Shown one piece after another: positions 42,853 through 52,574 of a DNA stretch of 64,000 bases. Under the pieces are notes generated by a model. The model was not told where the DNA came from and did not search any database. It was given only the letters and a program-made list of their open reading frames with translations. Source of the DNA: Candidatus Pacearchaeota archaeon. Lineage in GTDB: Archaea > Nanobdellota > Nanobdellia > Pacearchaeales > GW2011-AR1. Position 1 is the first letter of the stretch. Every line of letters starts with the position of its first letter. The stretch spans positions 498,159 to 562,158 of the forward strand of contig JAVZCO010000001.1 of assembly GCA_038874355.1 (NCBI GenBank). The letters are read 5' to 3'. A program made the position numbers and the translations under genes.

Positions 42853-44307
42853 ATGAAAGATAAAAGAAAAACACAACGAGAAATAATAAGTGAAAAAATA
42901 AAAAGAGAGTATTTTATTTTGACACAAAAAGGTGAAGAATATTCGATAAATTTGGATAACAAAGAAGAAGTTGAAAGAGTATTATCTAAAGTAGGCAGTC
43001 AAGAATTGAAGACTTATGTAACAAATATAGAATTGGGCATGATGCCTAAAAAAGAGTCTCCTTCAATAAAAGAGATGCAACAACAAGAACTTGTTGGTTA
43101 TGCTCCTGAAGCAGATTCTGGGCATTTTAAGTTTTATCCAAAGGGTAATTTGATTTTTGAATTAATCAAAGATTGGTGTGATGAAATTGCTATTAAAAGA
43201 CTTAACTGTATGAAAATAGAAACACCAGTAATGTATAATTGGGCAGATCCAGAAATAAAAGAACAAGGAGGAAGTTTTCATGAAAGACATTATACTGTTA
43301 AATGTCCTGATGAGCCAGAAAAAGAGCTTGTGATGAGATTTGCAGGAGATTTTGGTTTATTTAAAATTATGAAAAATGCTAAGTTTTCTTATAAAAATCT
43401 TCCTTTAAGAATTTATGAATTTAGCAAGAGTTTTAGATATGAACAAGCTGGAGAACTTTCTGGGCTTAAAAGATTAAGAGCATTTCATATGCCTGATATT
43501 CATAGTTTTACTGCTGATGTAGAGAGTGGATGGGAAGAATATAAAGAACTTTATAGAAATTATGATGATTTAACTAAAGGATTAGGAATAAAATATGCTA
43601 TTGCTTTTAGAATTGTTAAAGATTTTTATGAAAAATATAAAGAACAAATTATTGAGATGTTGAAATATTCTGGTATGCCAGCATTTATAGAAACTCTTTC
43701 TGAAATGAAGCACTATTGGGCAGTTAAGCATGAATTTCAAGGTTTAGATTCTGTTGGTGGTTCTACACAACTTGCTACAGTTCAATTGGATGTTAAAGAT
43801 TCAGAAACATATGGCATAACTTATGTGGATAAAGATGGTAAGAATAAAGGATGTATTATAGTTCACAGTTCTATAGGAAGTATAGAAAGATTATTATATT
43901 GTATTTTAGAAAATGCTTTTACACAATCAAAGAAAATGTTGCCATATTGGCTTTGTCCTACTCAATTACGAATTGCTCCTTTATCTGAAAAATATTTGGA
44001 AGAAAGTATAAATTTAGCAAAACGATTTAACTCTTATGGAATTAGAACTGATGTTGATGACAGAAATGAAACAATTCAGAAAAAGGTTTTAAATGCCGAA
44101 AATGAATGGATTAGGTATTTAATTGTTTATGGTGAAAAGGAAATGAAAGAGAAACAATATTCTGTTAGGGAAAGAGAAAGTGGCAAAATAATAAAATTTT
44201 CAGAAGAAGAATTAAAAAGAAAACTTTTGGAACAACAACAAGGAATGCCTTATCGCGACTTGCCCCTTCCACTATGCATAAGTAAAAGACCTATATTTTA
44301 TGGTTAA
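42853..44307 (+). CDS. thrS: Threonyl-tRNA synthetase lacking the archaeal editing domain
   Basis: 484 residues. Catalytic core of archaeal type: FKFYPKGNLIFELI, VMRFAGDFGLF, motif 2 region EFSKSFRYEQAGELSGLKRLRAFHMPD, motif 3 GSIERLLY, then an anticodon-binding domain (LCPTQLRIAPLSEKYLEE). Archaeal ThrRS normally begins with a ~140-residue D-aminoacyl deacylase-like editing domain; only about 70 unrelated residues stand here. In the zinc site FAACFG the cysteine is replaced by Asp (FAGDFG). It overlaps the next frame by 8 bases. Confidence 0.93.
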   Translation: MKDKRKTQREIISEKIKREYFILTQKGEEYSINLDNKEEVERVLSKVGSQELKTYVTNIELGMMPKKESPSIKEMQQQELVGYAPEADSGHFKFYPKGNLIFELIKDWCDEIAIKRLNCMKIETPVMYNWADPEIKEQGGSFHERHYTVKCPDEPEKELVMRFAGDFGLFKIMKNAKFSYKNLPLRIYEFSKSFRYEQAGELSGLKRLRAFHMPDIHSFTADVESGWEEYKELYRNYDDLTKGLGIKYAIAFRIVKDFYEKYKEQIIEMLKYSGMPAFIETLSEMKHYWAVKHEFQGLDSVGGSTQLATVQLDVKDSETYGITYVDKDGKNKGCIIVHSSIGSIERLLYCILENAFTQSKKMLPYWLCPTQLRIAPLSEKYLEESINLAKRFNSYGIRTDVDDRNETIQKKVLNAENEWIRYLIVYGEKEMKEKQYSVRERESGKIIKFSEEELKRKLLEQQQGMPYRDLPLPLCISKRPIFYG

Positions 44308-44601
44308 AGTACAAATGGATGAAAATTTATACAAAAAAGCAATTTATCAAATCTTAGGAGAAGAAATTGGTTTTGATGAAGCAAAAATATACCTAGATAT
44401 GTTATTTTCTAAAAAAATTTTCAAAAATTTTAGTATAAGTAAAACATATAGAATACTTCAAAAATTATATAGGATAGCAACGAACCTTATGGACTTTCCT
44501 ATGATTCTGAGTTAGAGTATATTTTAAATGCAAACATTAGGGAATCTGATAAAAAGAAAATTTTATCAGAAAATGCTAAGGAGATTTTTAGATTAAAGTA
44601 A
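44300..44601 (+). pseudogene. Frameshifted small gene after thrS, amidohydrolase-like end
   Basis: A 71-residue frame (44300-44515) is followed, in another frame, by EPYGLSYDSELEYILNANI and KKKILSENAKEIFRLK up to a stop at 44601. That second part resembles the end of metal-dependent amidohydrolases (SD...L..ILNANIS...KILY.NAKRIF). A one- or two-base indel near 44485 would join them into about 100 residues. The N-terminal part is not recognised, so this may be a decayed fragment or a sequencing/assembly frameshift. Confidence 0.5.
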
Positions 44602-44723
44602 TATTATAAGTTAATTGTTCTTTATATGTTTTCTTAATAGTTTCATAAACCATATAGTATAATATCAAAGCTACTATTTAAATTTTTCGTAAATAATTTC
44701 ACTTTTAAACAATATTTAATTAT

Positions 44724-45158
44724 TTAATTGAAAATTCTATTTTCTAATTCTTTTACTTCTTTACTTAAATCTAAATCTAATTCAGAACAAACTCTTTTGG
44801 TTATATTAGAAATGTGTGTATGAAGAGCATTCCTATCAATAAATTTTTTGCTAATGTTATTATGTATTAGCTCATGGATTAATACTACAAGAATATATTT
44901 TTCATTTTCTTCATATCTTAATGTTAGTGGGCTTGATATTGGCTTTGTTTTTTCTGTTAAATAAATAGGAATATATTTTTTCCTCCAAGGTTCATTAAAT
45001 TTCTCAATAAAAATTAATATTTTTTTTATATATTTATTGTATAAATCTTCAAATTTTGAAAATTTTATTTTTAATTCTTCTAGTTTAATGTGATTAAATT
45101 CTTTGTTAAATAGAGCATTATATGGGTATGAATATATTAATTCAGTTTTGGGTATCAT
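44724..45158 (-). CDS. Small zincin-like protein (HExxH)
   Basis: 144 residues, soluble, with HELIHNN (HExxH) in its last third (about 96-102), preceded by a YILVVLI strand, as in minimal zinc metalloproteases. The third ligand is not obvious; H113 or H115 (ALHTHIS) are candidates. No signal peptide. It stands alone between the thrS remnant and the tRNA pair. Confidence 0.65.
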   Translation of the reverse strand: MIPKTELIYSYPYNALFNKEFNHIKLEELKIKFSKFEDLYNKYIKKILIFIEKFNEPWRKKYIPIYLTEKTKPISSPLTLRYEENEKYILVVLIHELIHNNISKKFIDRNALHTHISNITKRVCSELDLDLSKEVKELENRIFN

Positions 45159-45233
45159 TTTAAAGTAAATTATATGAATTATATATAAATTTTACTTTTT
45201 AAATTTCTAAATTCTTCCATAAACAACCCATCT

Positions 45234-45251
45234 CTATCTAGAAGTAGATAG
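45234..45251. other. Perfect 7-bp hairpin in 255-base gap
   Basis: CTATCTA-GAAG-TAGATAG lies in the otherwise featureless AT-rich gap 45159-45413 upstream of tRNA-Gly. It may be a terminator or a small-RNA stem; no box C/D pair could be completed around it. Confidence 0.35.
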
Positions 45252-45413
45252 CCTAAGAGCAACCAAATTCTGAAAATGAAATTTCATCAAATATGACAAA
45301 TTATTAAGTAAAAATACTTACAAATAATTTTTTTATTAATAAATAAGGAAAGATAAAATTATAATCAATAAGATAAAATATTTAAAAATACTAATTAATT
45401 TATATTATTTAAA

Positions 45414-45486
45414 GCGTTCGTAGTATAGTTGGTTAGTATCTCTCGTTGCCAACGAGAAGGCCCGGGTTCGAATCCCGGCGAACGCA
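45414..45486 (+). tRNA. tRNA-Gly (GCC)
   Basis: A 73-base cloverleaf: acceptor GCGTTCG/CGAACGC, discriminator A, anticodon stem TCTCG/CGAGA with loop TTGCCAA (anticodon GCC), T arm CCGGG-TTCGAAT-CCCGG. No CCA is encoded. Confidence 0.96.
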
Positions 45487-45525
45487 TACATAAATTTAAA
45501 AGCATAAATAATTTTTAATACTAGA

Positions 45526-45596
45526 GAGCCTGTAGGCTAATGGCAGACCCTCTCGTTTACACCGAGATGGCGGAGGTTCGATTCCTCCCAGGCTCA
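45526..45596 (+). tRNA. tRNA-Val (UAC)
   Basis: A 71-base cloverleaf: acceptor GAGCCTG/CAGGCTC, discriminator A, anticodon stem TCTCG/CGAGA with loop TTTACAC (anticodon TAC), T arm GGAGG-TTCGATT-CCTCC. It is 39 bases after tRNA-Gly and shares the same anticodon stem, so the pair is probably one transcript. Confidence 0.95.
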
Positions 45597-45644
45597 TTAA
45601 AGAATTTAAACAAAGTTTAAATATTAACTTTATTTATTTAAAAA

Positions 45645-47453
45645 ATGAATGCAGAAGAAAAAAAACAAGAAAAAAATAATTTAGATAATATCAAAGATCA
45701 TTCTGAAATTTATAAAAAGATTTCTAATCAAATTCCTGAAAAAGGAAAAAAAGAATTGGAATTAGAAAATGTAAAAAAAGAAATTGAAAAATTAAAAAAA
45801 GAAGTAATAAAAAAGTATTCTTTTGTTCTTGCTATTGGAATTATTCCGCCACAAGCAAATGAAAAATTCGTAGAAGAAGAAATAGAAGAAGAGCTACCAA
45901 AAGAAGAGATAGAACAAAGAAAAAAATTAATTCATCTTGCTATAATAATACCGGATGAAAAAATTAAAGAATTACCAAAAATAAAATTAGATTTGATTCA
46001 GAAGGTAAAAGAATATAAACAAAAAGTATGGTTGCATTTTTTTTCTCCTAATATAATATGGGAAATGTGTATGGATGAAAAGTATGATTTAGTTGAAGCA
46101 TTATCTATGTCTTTTCCTTTGTTTGATAAAGGAATTTTGGGATCTTTAAGATTAGCGTCAATTCATAAAACATTGGTGTTAAGGAAATTCGAAAAATATG
46201 TTGTAAGTTATGTTATTGCAGGATCTTTAGTTAGAGGAGAAGCAAAAGAGACTTCTGATGTTGATGTTTATGTAATTATAAATGATACTGATGTAAAAAG
46301 AATGAACAGATTTGAATTAAAAGAAAAACTCAGAAGTATTATCTATTCTTACATAATAGAGGCTTCGGAAATAGCTGGAGTAAAAAATAAGTTAAATGTA
46401 CAAGTTTATATCTTAACAGAATTTTGGGAATCTGTAAAAGATGCAAATCCTGTAATTTTCACTTTTATTCGAGACGGGGTTCCTTTATTTGATCAAGGCA
46501 CTTTTATGCCATGGAAATTGTTATTAAAAATGGGAAAATTAAAACCAAGCCCAGAAGCAATAGATATGTTCATGTCTATAGGAGATAAAATAGAAGAAAT
46601 AGCTAAAAAAAAATTAATTGATATAGTAATTAATGAAATGTACTGGGGAATTGTAACTCCTTCTCAAGCATTATTGATGTTATATGGTATTCCTCCATTA
46701 GCACCAAAAGAAACTGTAAGTGAAATGAAAAAAATATTTTTAGATAAAGAGAAAATTCTTGAAAAAAAATATATTGATATACTAGAAAAAATTATAAAAT
46801 TGTATAAAGCATATGAACATGATGAATTAAAAGAAATAAAAGGAAAAGAAATAGATGTTTTAATAGAAGAATGTCGAGAGTATATGAAAAGATTAAAAGA
46901 ACTGAGAAAGCAAATAGAAGAGAGAGTTAATGAAAAAACAATAGAAGAATTATATAAGAATGTTATAGAATTAATGAAAAATTTATTTGGAAGAGGTAGT
47001 GAAAAAATTTACAAAGAAAAAATAGAAGAAAAAATAAAAAATGGAATTTTTCCTTCCTATATAATTAAACTATTTAATAATTTATTAAAGATTAAAAAAG
47101 AGATAAAAAAAGCATCTAAACATGAAGTAGAAAATGCAAGAAAAGATGCTAATATATTAATAAACTATTTAACTGAATATAATCAAAGACAAGAGTTTTT
47201 AAAATCAGAAAAAAACAGATATAAAATAAAAATAAAAGATAAAATAAAAGAATTAGTAATTTTAGGAAAAGAAGTATTTTTATTAGATGAGAAAAAAGTG
47301 TATAGGTATAACGAAGAAAAAGAGGTATTTAAAGAATCTAATATTGAAGAAATTTCAAATTTTATTTCAAATAAGGAAGAAGAAATTAAATTAAATGATA
47401 AATTTTTTTCTGCTCTAAAAAAACAATTTGGAAATTATGAAATAACCTTTTAA
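45645..47453 (+). CDS. Large nucleotidyltransferase-fold protein with helical extension
   Basis: 602 residues. Residues about 180-290 hold a minimal nucleotidyltransferase domain: GSLVRGEAKETSDVDVYV with G193-S194 and D205/D207. The following helical region (MYWGIVTPSQALLMLYG... PKETVSEMKKIF) is HEPN-like and aligns with the same region of the protein at 51723-52574. An N-terminal charged region (1-170) and a long coiled C-terminal half (about 390-600) are extra. Such NT/HEPN pairs act as toxin-antitoxin or RNA-modifying enzymes; here the fusion may be a housekeeping enzyme of DPANN. Function unknown. Confidence 0.75.
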   Translation: MNAEEKKQEKNNLDNIKDHSEIYKKISNQIPEKGKKELELENVKKEIEKLKKEVIKKYSFVLAIGIIPPQANEKFVEEEIEEELPKEEIEQRKKLIHLAIIIPDEKIKELPKIKLDLIQKVKEYKQKVWLHFFSPNIIWEMCMDEKYDLVEALSMSFPLFDKGILGSLRLASIHKTLVLRKFEKYVVSYVIAGSLVRGEAKETSDVDVYVIINDTDVKRMNRFELKEKLRSIIYSYIIEASEIAGVKNKLNVQVYILTEFWESVKDANPVIFTFIRDGVPLFDQGTFMPWKLLLKMGKLKPSPEAIDMFMSIGDKIEEIAKKKLIDIVINEMYWGIVTPSQALLMLYGIPPLAPKETVSEMKKIFLDKEKILEKKYIDILEKIIKLYKAYEHDELKEIKGKEIDVLIEECREYMKRLKELRKQIEERVNEKTIEELYKNVIELMKNLFGRGSEKIYKEKIEEKIKNGIFPSYIIKLFNNLLKIKKEIKKASKHEVENARKDANILINYLTEYNQRQEFLKSEKNRYKIKIKDKIKELVILGKEVFLLDEKKVYRYNEEKEVFKESNIEEISNFISNKEEEIKLNDKFFSALKKQFGNYEITF

Positions 47454-47573
47454 ATTAAAAATTATAAAATTATTACATAAATTTAAAAAATCTAATTAAA
47501 GATAATTAATAAAATAATAAAAAATAATTTTGTAAAGATTTTTAAATACTACCTTTATATTAAGTTTTATAAA

Positions 47574-47828
47574 ATGGCTAAAGTAATTCAATTTAGAAGA
47601 GGAAGGCATACTTTACATAAAAGGCATTTTATTATAGATGTTGGAGCAAAAAATAAAGAAGAGGCATCTAAGTTTATAGGAAAAGAAGTTGCATGGAAAA
47701 GTCCATCTGGAAAAATTATAAAAGGAAAGATTTCTTCTTGTCATGGAAATAAAGGATTAGTAAGAGCTATATTTGAAAAAGGTTTACCAGGCCAAGCGCT
47801 AAATAATGAAATTGAAATAATAAAATAA
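47574..47828 (+). CDS. rpl35ae: Ribosomal protein eL33 (L35Ae)
   Basis: 84 residues, large subunit. Matches L35Ae: GRHTLHKRHFIID, EASKFIGKEVAWKSPSGK, GKISSCHGNKGLVRAIFEKGLPGQ. Found in archaea and eukaryotes only. A TATA box (TTTAAATAC, about 47541) lies about 30 bases upstream. One base separates its stop from the uL16 gene. Confidence 0.95.
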   Translation: MAKVIQFRRGRHTLHKRHFIIDVGAKNKEEASKFIGKEVAWKSPSGKIIKGKISSCHGNKGLVRAIFEKGLPGQALNNEIEIIK

Positions 47829-47829
47829 A

Positions 47830-48369
47830 ATGGCATTAAGAAAAGCTTTAGCATATAGTAAAAAACACGTAACACCTTATACTAGAAAGTCTACATCAAA
47901 AAATAAAAATTATATAAAAACTGTCCCTCCTGTAAAAATATCTAAATTTCAGATGGGAGATTTAAATGGTTATAAAGAAGGAAAGTATAATATAATTATA
48001 AAATTATGCTCAGGAGAAGATGTATTGATAAGAGATAATGCATTAGAAGCCGCAAGACAATATGTCAATAAAGAATTAGAAAAAAATTCTGCTGGTCAAT
48101 TTTATTTTGAGCTGAAAGTTCATCCTCATCATATAATAAGAGAAAATAAAACATTAACAGGAGCTGGGGCTGATAGAATGTCTAAAGGAATGCAACATTC
48201 TTTCGGTACAACAATAGGAAGAGGTGCTATAGTAAAAAAAGATAAAGAAATATTTTTAGTAGCGACAAATAATGAAAAAGTAAAAAGAATAGCAATTGAT
48301 GCTTTAGAAAAAATAAAGGCAAAAATTCCATGTCATGCAAGAATTGTTTTAGAAACAAAAAATAAATAA
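47830..48369 (+). CDS. rpl10e: Ribosomal protein uL16 (archaeal L10e)
   Basis: 179 residues, large subunit near the tRNA acceptor path. Recognised by KFQMGDLNGYKEG, FYFELKVHPHHIIRENK, GADRMSKGMQHSFG and the GR(G)AIV block. Length and order fit archaeal L10e. It directly follows eL33 in one operon. Confidence 0.96.
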   Translation: MALRKALAYSKKHVTPYTRKSTSKNKNYIKTVPPVKISKFQMGDLNGYKEGKYNIIIKLCSGEDVLIRDNALEAARQYVNKELEKNSAGQFYFELKVHPHHIIRENKTLTGAGADRMSKGMQHSFGTTIGRGAIVKKDKEIFLVATNNEKVKRIAIDALEKIKAKIPCHARIVLETKNK

Positions 48370-48410
48370 AAAAGGCTAAAATTTATTAAGTATAATTTTC
48401 TTATTGAGAT

Positions 48411-50873
48411 ATGACAAAAGAGAGGTATAATTTTGTTAAGTGGTTTTCTGAAATATCAAAAAAAGATATAAAATTAGTTGGCGGGAAGGGTGCTAATCTA
48501 GGGGAAATGTATAACGAAGGTTTTCCTGTACCTTCCGGTTTTGTAGTAACATCAGAAGCATATGAATTTTTTTTAAGAGAAAGTGGATTAAAAGAAAAAA
48601 TCTATGATATATTAAAATTTCTTAATATTGAAAATACGCAAGAATTAGAAGAAACTTCAAAAAAGATAAACGAAATGATAGAAAAAGCTAATATGCCAGA
48701 AATTTTAGAAGAAGAAATTTTAGATGCTTATGATATTTTATCAACAAGCGATTCTTTATTTATTACTAATAATTTGATTACAACTTCGATATTAAAAACC
48801 TCAAAAGAAAATGTTTTTGTTGCTATTAGATCTAGTGCTACTGCAGAAGATACTATAAAAGCAAGTTTTGCCGGTCAAAATGAAACTTTCCTTAATGTAA
48901 AAGGAAAATATGAAGTTATAAATCACATAAAGAAATGTTTTGCATCTCTTTTTACTTCCAGATCAATTTATTATAGAATAAAAAAAGGTTTTAAACATGA
49001 AGATGTACTAATTGCTGTTATAGTCCAAAAAATGGTTAATAGTGATAAGTCTGGTGTAATGTTTTCTCGTAATCCAATAAATCCTGAAGATAATAACATT
49101 ATAATAGAAGCTGTTTATGGATTAGGAGAAGGCATAGTATCTGGAAAAATTTCTCCAGATAAGTATGTTGTTTCAAGAGATTTAAATATTTTAGAACAAA
49201 TTATAGGAAATAAAAAAATAGAAATTACACGTAATTCTGAAGGAAAAAATATTATTATACAACTAAATGAAAAAAAAGCAAAATCAAAAGTTTTAACAGA
49301 TGATGAAATAAAAAAACTTGCGGAATATGCTATAAAATTAGAAAAACACTATAACCAACCACAAGACATAGAGTTTGCAATAGATTCTAATGAAATATAC
49401 ATTGTTCAAACAAGACCTATAACAACAATAGGAAAAATAGAAACAACAAAAAAAATTTCCGAAGGAAAAGTAATCTTAAGCGGATTTGGCGTTTCCCCAG
49501 GAATAGGTATTGGAAAAGTAAAAATAGTTAATACATTAAAAGATTTAGAAAAAATAGAAAAAGGAGATATTCTTGTAACAAAAATGACAAATCCAGATAT
49601 GGTTGTGACAATGCAAAAATGCTCTGCTATAATTACAGATGAAGGTGGCTTAACATGTCATGCAGCTATTGTTAGCAGAGAGATGGGCATACCTGCTGTT
49701 GTAGGAACAGAAAAAGCTACTTCTATTTTAAAAGAAGATTTAATTGTTACTGTAGATGGTTTTACCGGAAAGATTTATGAAGGTAAAGCAAAAGAAGAAA
49801 TAAAGGTCGAAATAAAAGAAGTAGTAAAAACCAAAACAAAGATAAAAGTTGGAATTGATTTACCAAGCTTCGCGGAAAGGGCATCAAAAACTTCTTGTAA
49901 AGAAGTTGGTTTATTAAGATTAGAAGGAATAATTGCGGAATCAGGAAAACATCCGTTCTATTTTTTAAAAAATAATAAAATAGATGAATACGAAAAAATA
50001 ATCTTTAAAGGAATATCTGAAATAGCGAAATATTTTGATGAAATATGGATTAGAACATCTGATATAAGAAGTGATGAATATAATAATTTAGAAGGAGCAC
50101 CAAAAGAAAAAGAAAATAATCCTATGTTAGGACTACATGGAATTAGAGCAAGTTTAAAATATAAAGAAATATTAAAAGCAGAGATTAAAGCAATGTTAGA
50201 ACTATCCAAAAATAAAATTATTGGAATATTATTACCACAAGTTATTAAAGTAGAAGAAATAAAAGAATTTAAAAAAATTTTATATTCTCTAACAACTAAT
50301 GAAATAAAAAATATAAAACTAGGAATTATGATAGAAACTCCTGCTTCTACACAAATAATTTATGATTTATGTAAAGAAGGTATAGATTTTATAAGTTTTG
50401 GAACTAATGATTTAACTCAATACACTTTAGCTGTCGACAGGAATAATGAAAATGTACAATATTTATATGATGAAATGCATCCTGCTATATTAAAACAATT
50501 AGCATATGTTATATCTGTATGTAAAAAATATAAAGTAGAAACTTCTATATGTGGGCAGGCAGCAAATAATGAAAAAATGGTAGAATTTTTGATTAAACAT
50601 GGAATAGATAGTTTAACTGTAACTCCTGATAAAGCTTACGAAATAAGTAAATTTGTTTTGGATTTAGAAAAAAAAGGATTGAAAGGGATAAGTTTAAAAA
50701 CTAAAAGATTTAAATTAAAATTTATGGCAAAAAAGAAAGAGTTAGAAAATAAAGAAAAATTAGAGAAAAAAGAAGAAGATAAAAAGTTAGAAGAGAAAAA
50801 AGAAGAAGGAAAACAAGAGGAATGGCCAGACTTAGATTTAGGAATAGACATTTTTAATAGCGATCTTAAATAA
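48411..50873 (+). CDS. ppsA: Phosphoenolpyruvate synthase
   Basis: 820 residues. Makes PEP from pyruvate, ATP and water for gluconeogenesis. N-terminal ATP-grasp domain (GGKGANLGEM, RSSATAEDT), central phosphohistidine domain with H417 in GGLTCHAAIVSREMGIPA, and C-terminal PEP/pyruvate barrel with GIMIETPAS and SFGTNDLTQYTLAVDR. After about residue 765 comes a lysine/glutamate-rich tail (KKEEDKKLEEKKEE) that the family lacks. With malic enzyme it offers a malate-to-PEP route. Confidence 0.96.
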   Translation: MTKERYNFVKWFSEISKKDIKLVGGKGANLGEMYNEGFPVPSGFVVTSEAYEFFLRESGLKEKIYDILKFLNIENTQELEETSKKINEMIEKANMPEILEEEILDAYDILSTSDSLFITNNLITTSILKTSKENVFVAIRSSATAEDTIKASFAGQNETFLNVKGKYEVINHIKKCFASLFTSRSIYYRIKKGFKHEDVLIAVIVQKMVNSDKSGVMFSRNPINPEDNNIIIEAVYGLGEGIVSGKISPDKYVVSRDLNILEQIIGNKKIEITRNSEGKNIIIQLNEKKAKSKVLTDDEIKKLAEYAIKLEKHYNQPQDIEFAIDSNEIYIVQTRPITTIGKIETTKKISEGKVILSGFGVSPGIGIGKVKIVNTLKDLEKIEKGDILVTKMTNPDMVVTMQKCSAIITDEGGLTCHAAIVSREMGIPAVVGTEKATSILKEDLIVTVDGFTGKIYEGKAKEEIKVEIKEVVKTKTKIKVGIDLPSFAERASKTSCKEVGLLRLEGIIAESGKHPFYFLKNNKIDEYEKIIFKGISEIAKYFDEIWIRTSDIRSDEYNNLEGAPKEKENNPMLGLHGIRASLKYKEILKAEIKAMLELSKNKIIGILLPQVIKVEEIKEFKKILYSLTTNEIKNIKLGIMIETPASTQIIYDLCKEGIDFISFGTNDLTQYTLAVDRNNENVQYLYDEMHPAILKQLAYVISVCKKYKVETSICGQAANNEKMVEFLIKHGIDSLTVTPDKAYEISKFVLDLEKKGLKGISLKTKRFKLKFMAKKKELENKEKLEKKEEDKKLEEKKEEGKQEEWPDLDLGIDIFNSDLK

Positions 50874-50935
50874 TGTTATTACTCAAAAAAGACAAAAAAG
50901 AAAAAATTTATAAATTTCTTTTTCTTTTAAAAAAT

Positions 50936-51673
50936 ATGGGTAAAAAGGAATTTATAGAAAAGTGGGAAGAAGAAAGAAAAGATAAATCTATTTTAGAAAA
51001 TTTGAGTAGAGATAATTATGATCCTAATATTTATCAATATGTAAGAAATCAAACAATAGAAATAACAGGATTAGATCCAACTGTAGATGAAAATGGAAAT
51101 AGCATAAATTTAACACCAGATAAATATAGAGCTTTAATGAATGCTGTTTATTTAACAAAAAGAGGAAGAGCGATAGATTTTTCAAAAAGAAATTTAGAAA
51201 ATATACTAAAAGATGCAGAAGAAAAAGAATTATTTAATATATCTTTATTGAGTAAATCTTCTTCTGATCAAAAGTATAAAGAGTTTATAAAATATTTAGA
51301 AGAGGTAAAAAATATACAACAGATAATTTTTTTATATAAACAAGGTAATGAAAAAGAGAAGGAAATTGCTAAAAATTTAATGAATCAAGAAGCGGGAAAA
51401 ATAATTAAAGAATATCTAATTGAAAGTAAAAAATTAAAAGATGAAAAAGAAATAAAAATGTGGACAAATGTATTTTTATATGTTTCTGCAATAAACCATG
51501 ATTTGATTTTAAAAATTTATCAAAACAAATTAGAAAAATTAGAAGAAAAAACAAAAAAATTCAAAAAACCATATTTAGTAGATTATATAAAAGATATACA
51601 TAAAAAAGCGGATGAAGTTGAAAAAGAAAGACTATATGAAACTATATATGAAGTTTTTAAATCAAAGGAATAA
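50936..51673 (+). CDS. Hypothetical helical cytoplasmic protein
   Basis: 245 residues from MGKKEFIEKW. The frame is open from 50873, directly at the ppsA stop, but a TATA box (AATTTATAAATTT, about 50905-50917) lies 25 bases before the ATG at 50936, so this start is preferred. Fully helical and charged, with no membrane segment or motif; internal LTPDKYRALMNAVYLT and a coiled stretch near 215. Function unknown. Confidence 0.6.
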   Translation: MGKKEFIEKWEEERKDKSILENLSRDNYDPNIYQYVRNQTIEITGLDPTVDENGNSINLTPDKYRALMNAVYLTKRGRAIDFSKRNLENILKDAEEKELFNISLLSKSSSDQKYKEFIKYLEEVKNIQQIIFLYKQGNEKEKEIAKNLMNQEAGKIIKEYLIESKKLKDEKEIKMWTNVFLYVSAINHDLILKIYQNKLEKLEEKTKKFKKPYLVDYIKDIHKKADEVEKERLYETIYEVFKSKE

Positions 51674-51722
51674 ATCTTTATAAAAAATTTAAAGGCATTT
51701 TAGATAAGAATTTTTAATATGA

Positions 51723-52574
51723 TTATACTAATAAATCTTTAACTATTCTTTTCATTTCTTCTACAAAAGAATTAGTTTTCTCAAACCATTCATCTATTTC
51801 TCTTCCCTTTATATCTGTTATTTCTCCATGAAGAATTTTTCTATGCAGAACATATAAGTCTCTTAACCATACAACATAATTAATTTTTAATTCTTTTTTA
51901 TCAACAAAAGTTTCTTTTAACATAAGTGGTACATTTTCTGGACTTGGAGGTAATTTTTTAGCCGCCATTAATGCTGCTTGTGCAGAATCTATCATTGCCC
52001 AATATAATCCTTCAATAGTAGAAAGTTTATTTGCTCTGCTTCTTGAAATGTGTAAAGGAGCTCTTTGTAAATTAATAAAAATAGATTCTTCTGTTGATTT
52101 AATTTTTCCTTCTTGCAGTAATACTTTTAAAGGAGTAAAAAAACCACCAAAATCTATAAGAGGATAACCATATCTTAATATATTAATAACTATAGGATCT
52201 CCTCTAATTAAATCTTGCCACCAAGTTTTTAATCTAATAGAATTAATATGAAGTTCTTTTCTATAAGGATTAGATTGTATTAATTTTCCTAATTCTTCTC
52301 TATACCAAACAATAAGTTCTTCATCCCAAGATACAGAAACATCATCCACTATAATTATTATATCTATATCGCTACCTGGTGTAGAAGTTCCTTTAACATT
52401 ACTACCAAAAAGAATTATACTTTTTATAAGTTTGTCAAATTTTTGATAAACTTTTGTAGCAAAATCAAAAGCAATATCTTTTTCTGTTACTAATTTTAAG
52501 GTTTCTTTTTCTTTTAAATATTTATTTTTTGAAGAAATATTCTTTAATCTTTCTTTTTTATTTTTATTTTCCAT
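51723..52574 (-). CDS. Nucleotidyltransferase with HEPN-like C-terminal domain
   Basis: 283 residues. Minimal nucleotidyltransferase motif LFGSNVKGTSTPGSDIDII (G57-S58, D69/D71), then a third acidic strand near ELHINSI. Residues about 170-280 are HEPN-like: LYWAMIDSAQAALMAA, PPSPENVPLMLKETFVDK, ELKINYVVWLRDLYVLHRKI. The same order occurs in the 602-residue protein at 45.6 kb. A short leader with GAGG precedes the ATG. Role unknown. Confidence 0.82.
   Translation of the reverse strand: MENKNKKERLKNISSKNKYLKEKETLKLVTEKDIAFDFATKVYQKFDKLIKSIILFGSNVKGTSTPGSDIDIIIIVDDVSVSWDEELIVWYREELGKLIQSNPYRKELHINSIRLKTWWQDLIRGDPIVINILRYGYPLIDFGGFFTPLKVLLQEGKIKSTEESIFINLQRAPLHISRSRANKLSTIEGLYWAMIDSAQAALMAAKKLPPSPENVPLMLKETFVDKKELKINYVVWLRDLYVLHRKILHGEITDIKGREIDEWFEKTNSFVEEMKRIVKDLLV

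Noticed and set aside
45181-45300. Box C/D guide RNA
   Set aside because: A TGATGA-like box is readable on the minus strand, but no properly placed box D was found.
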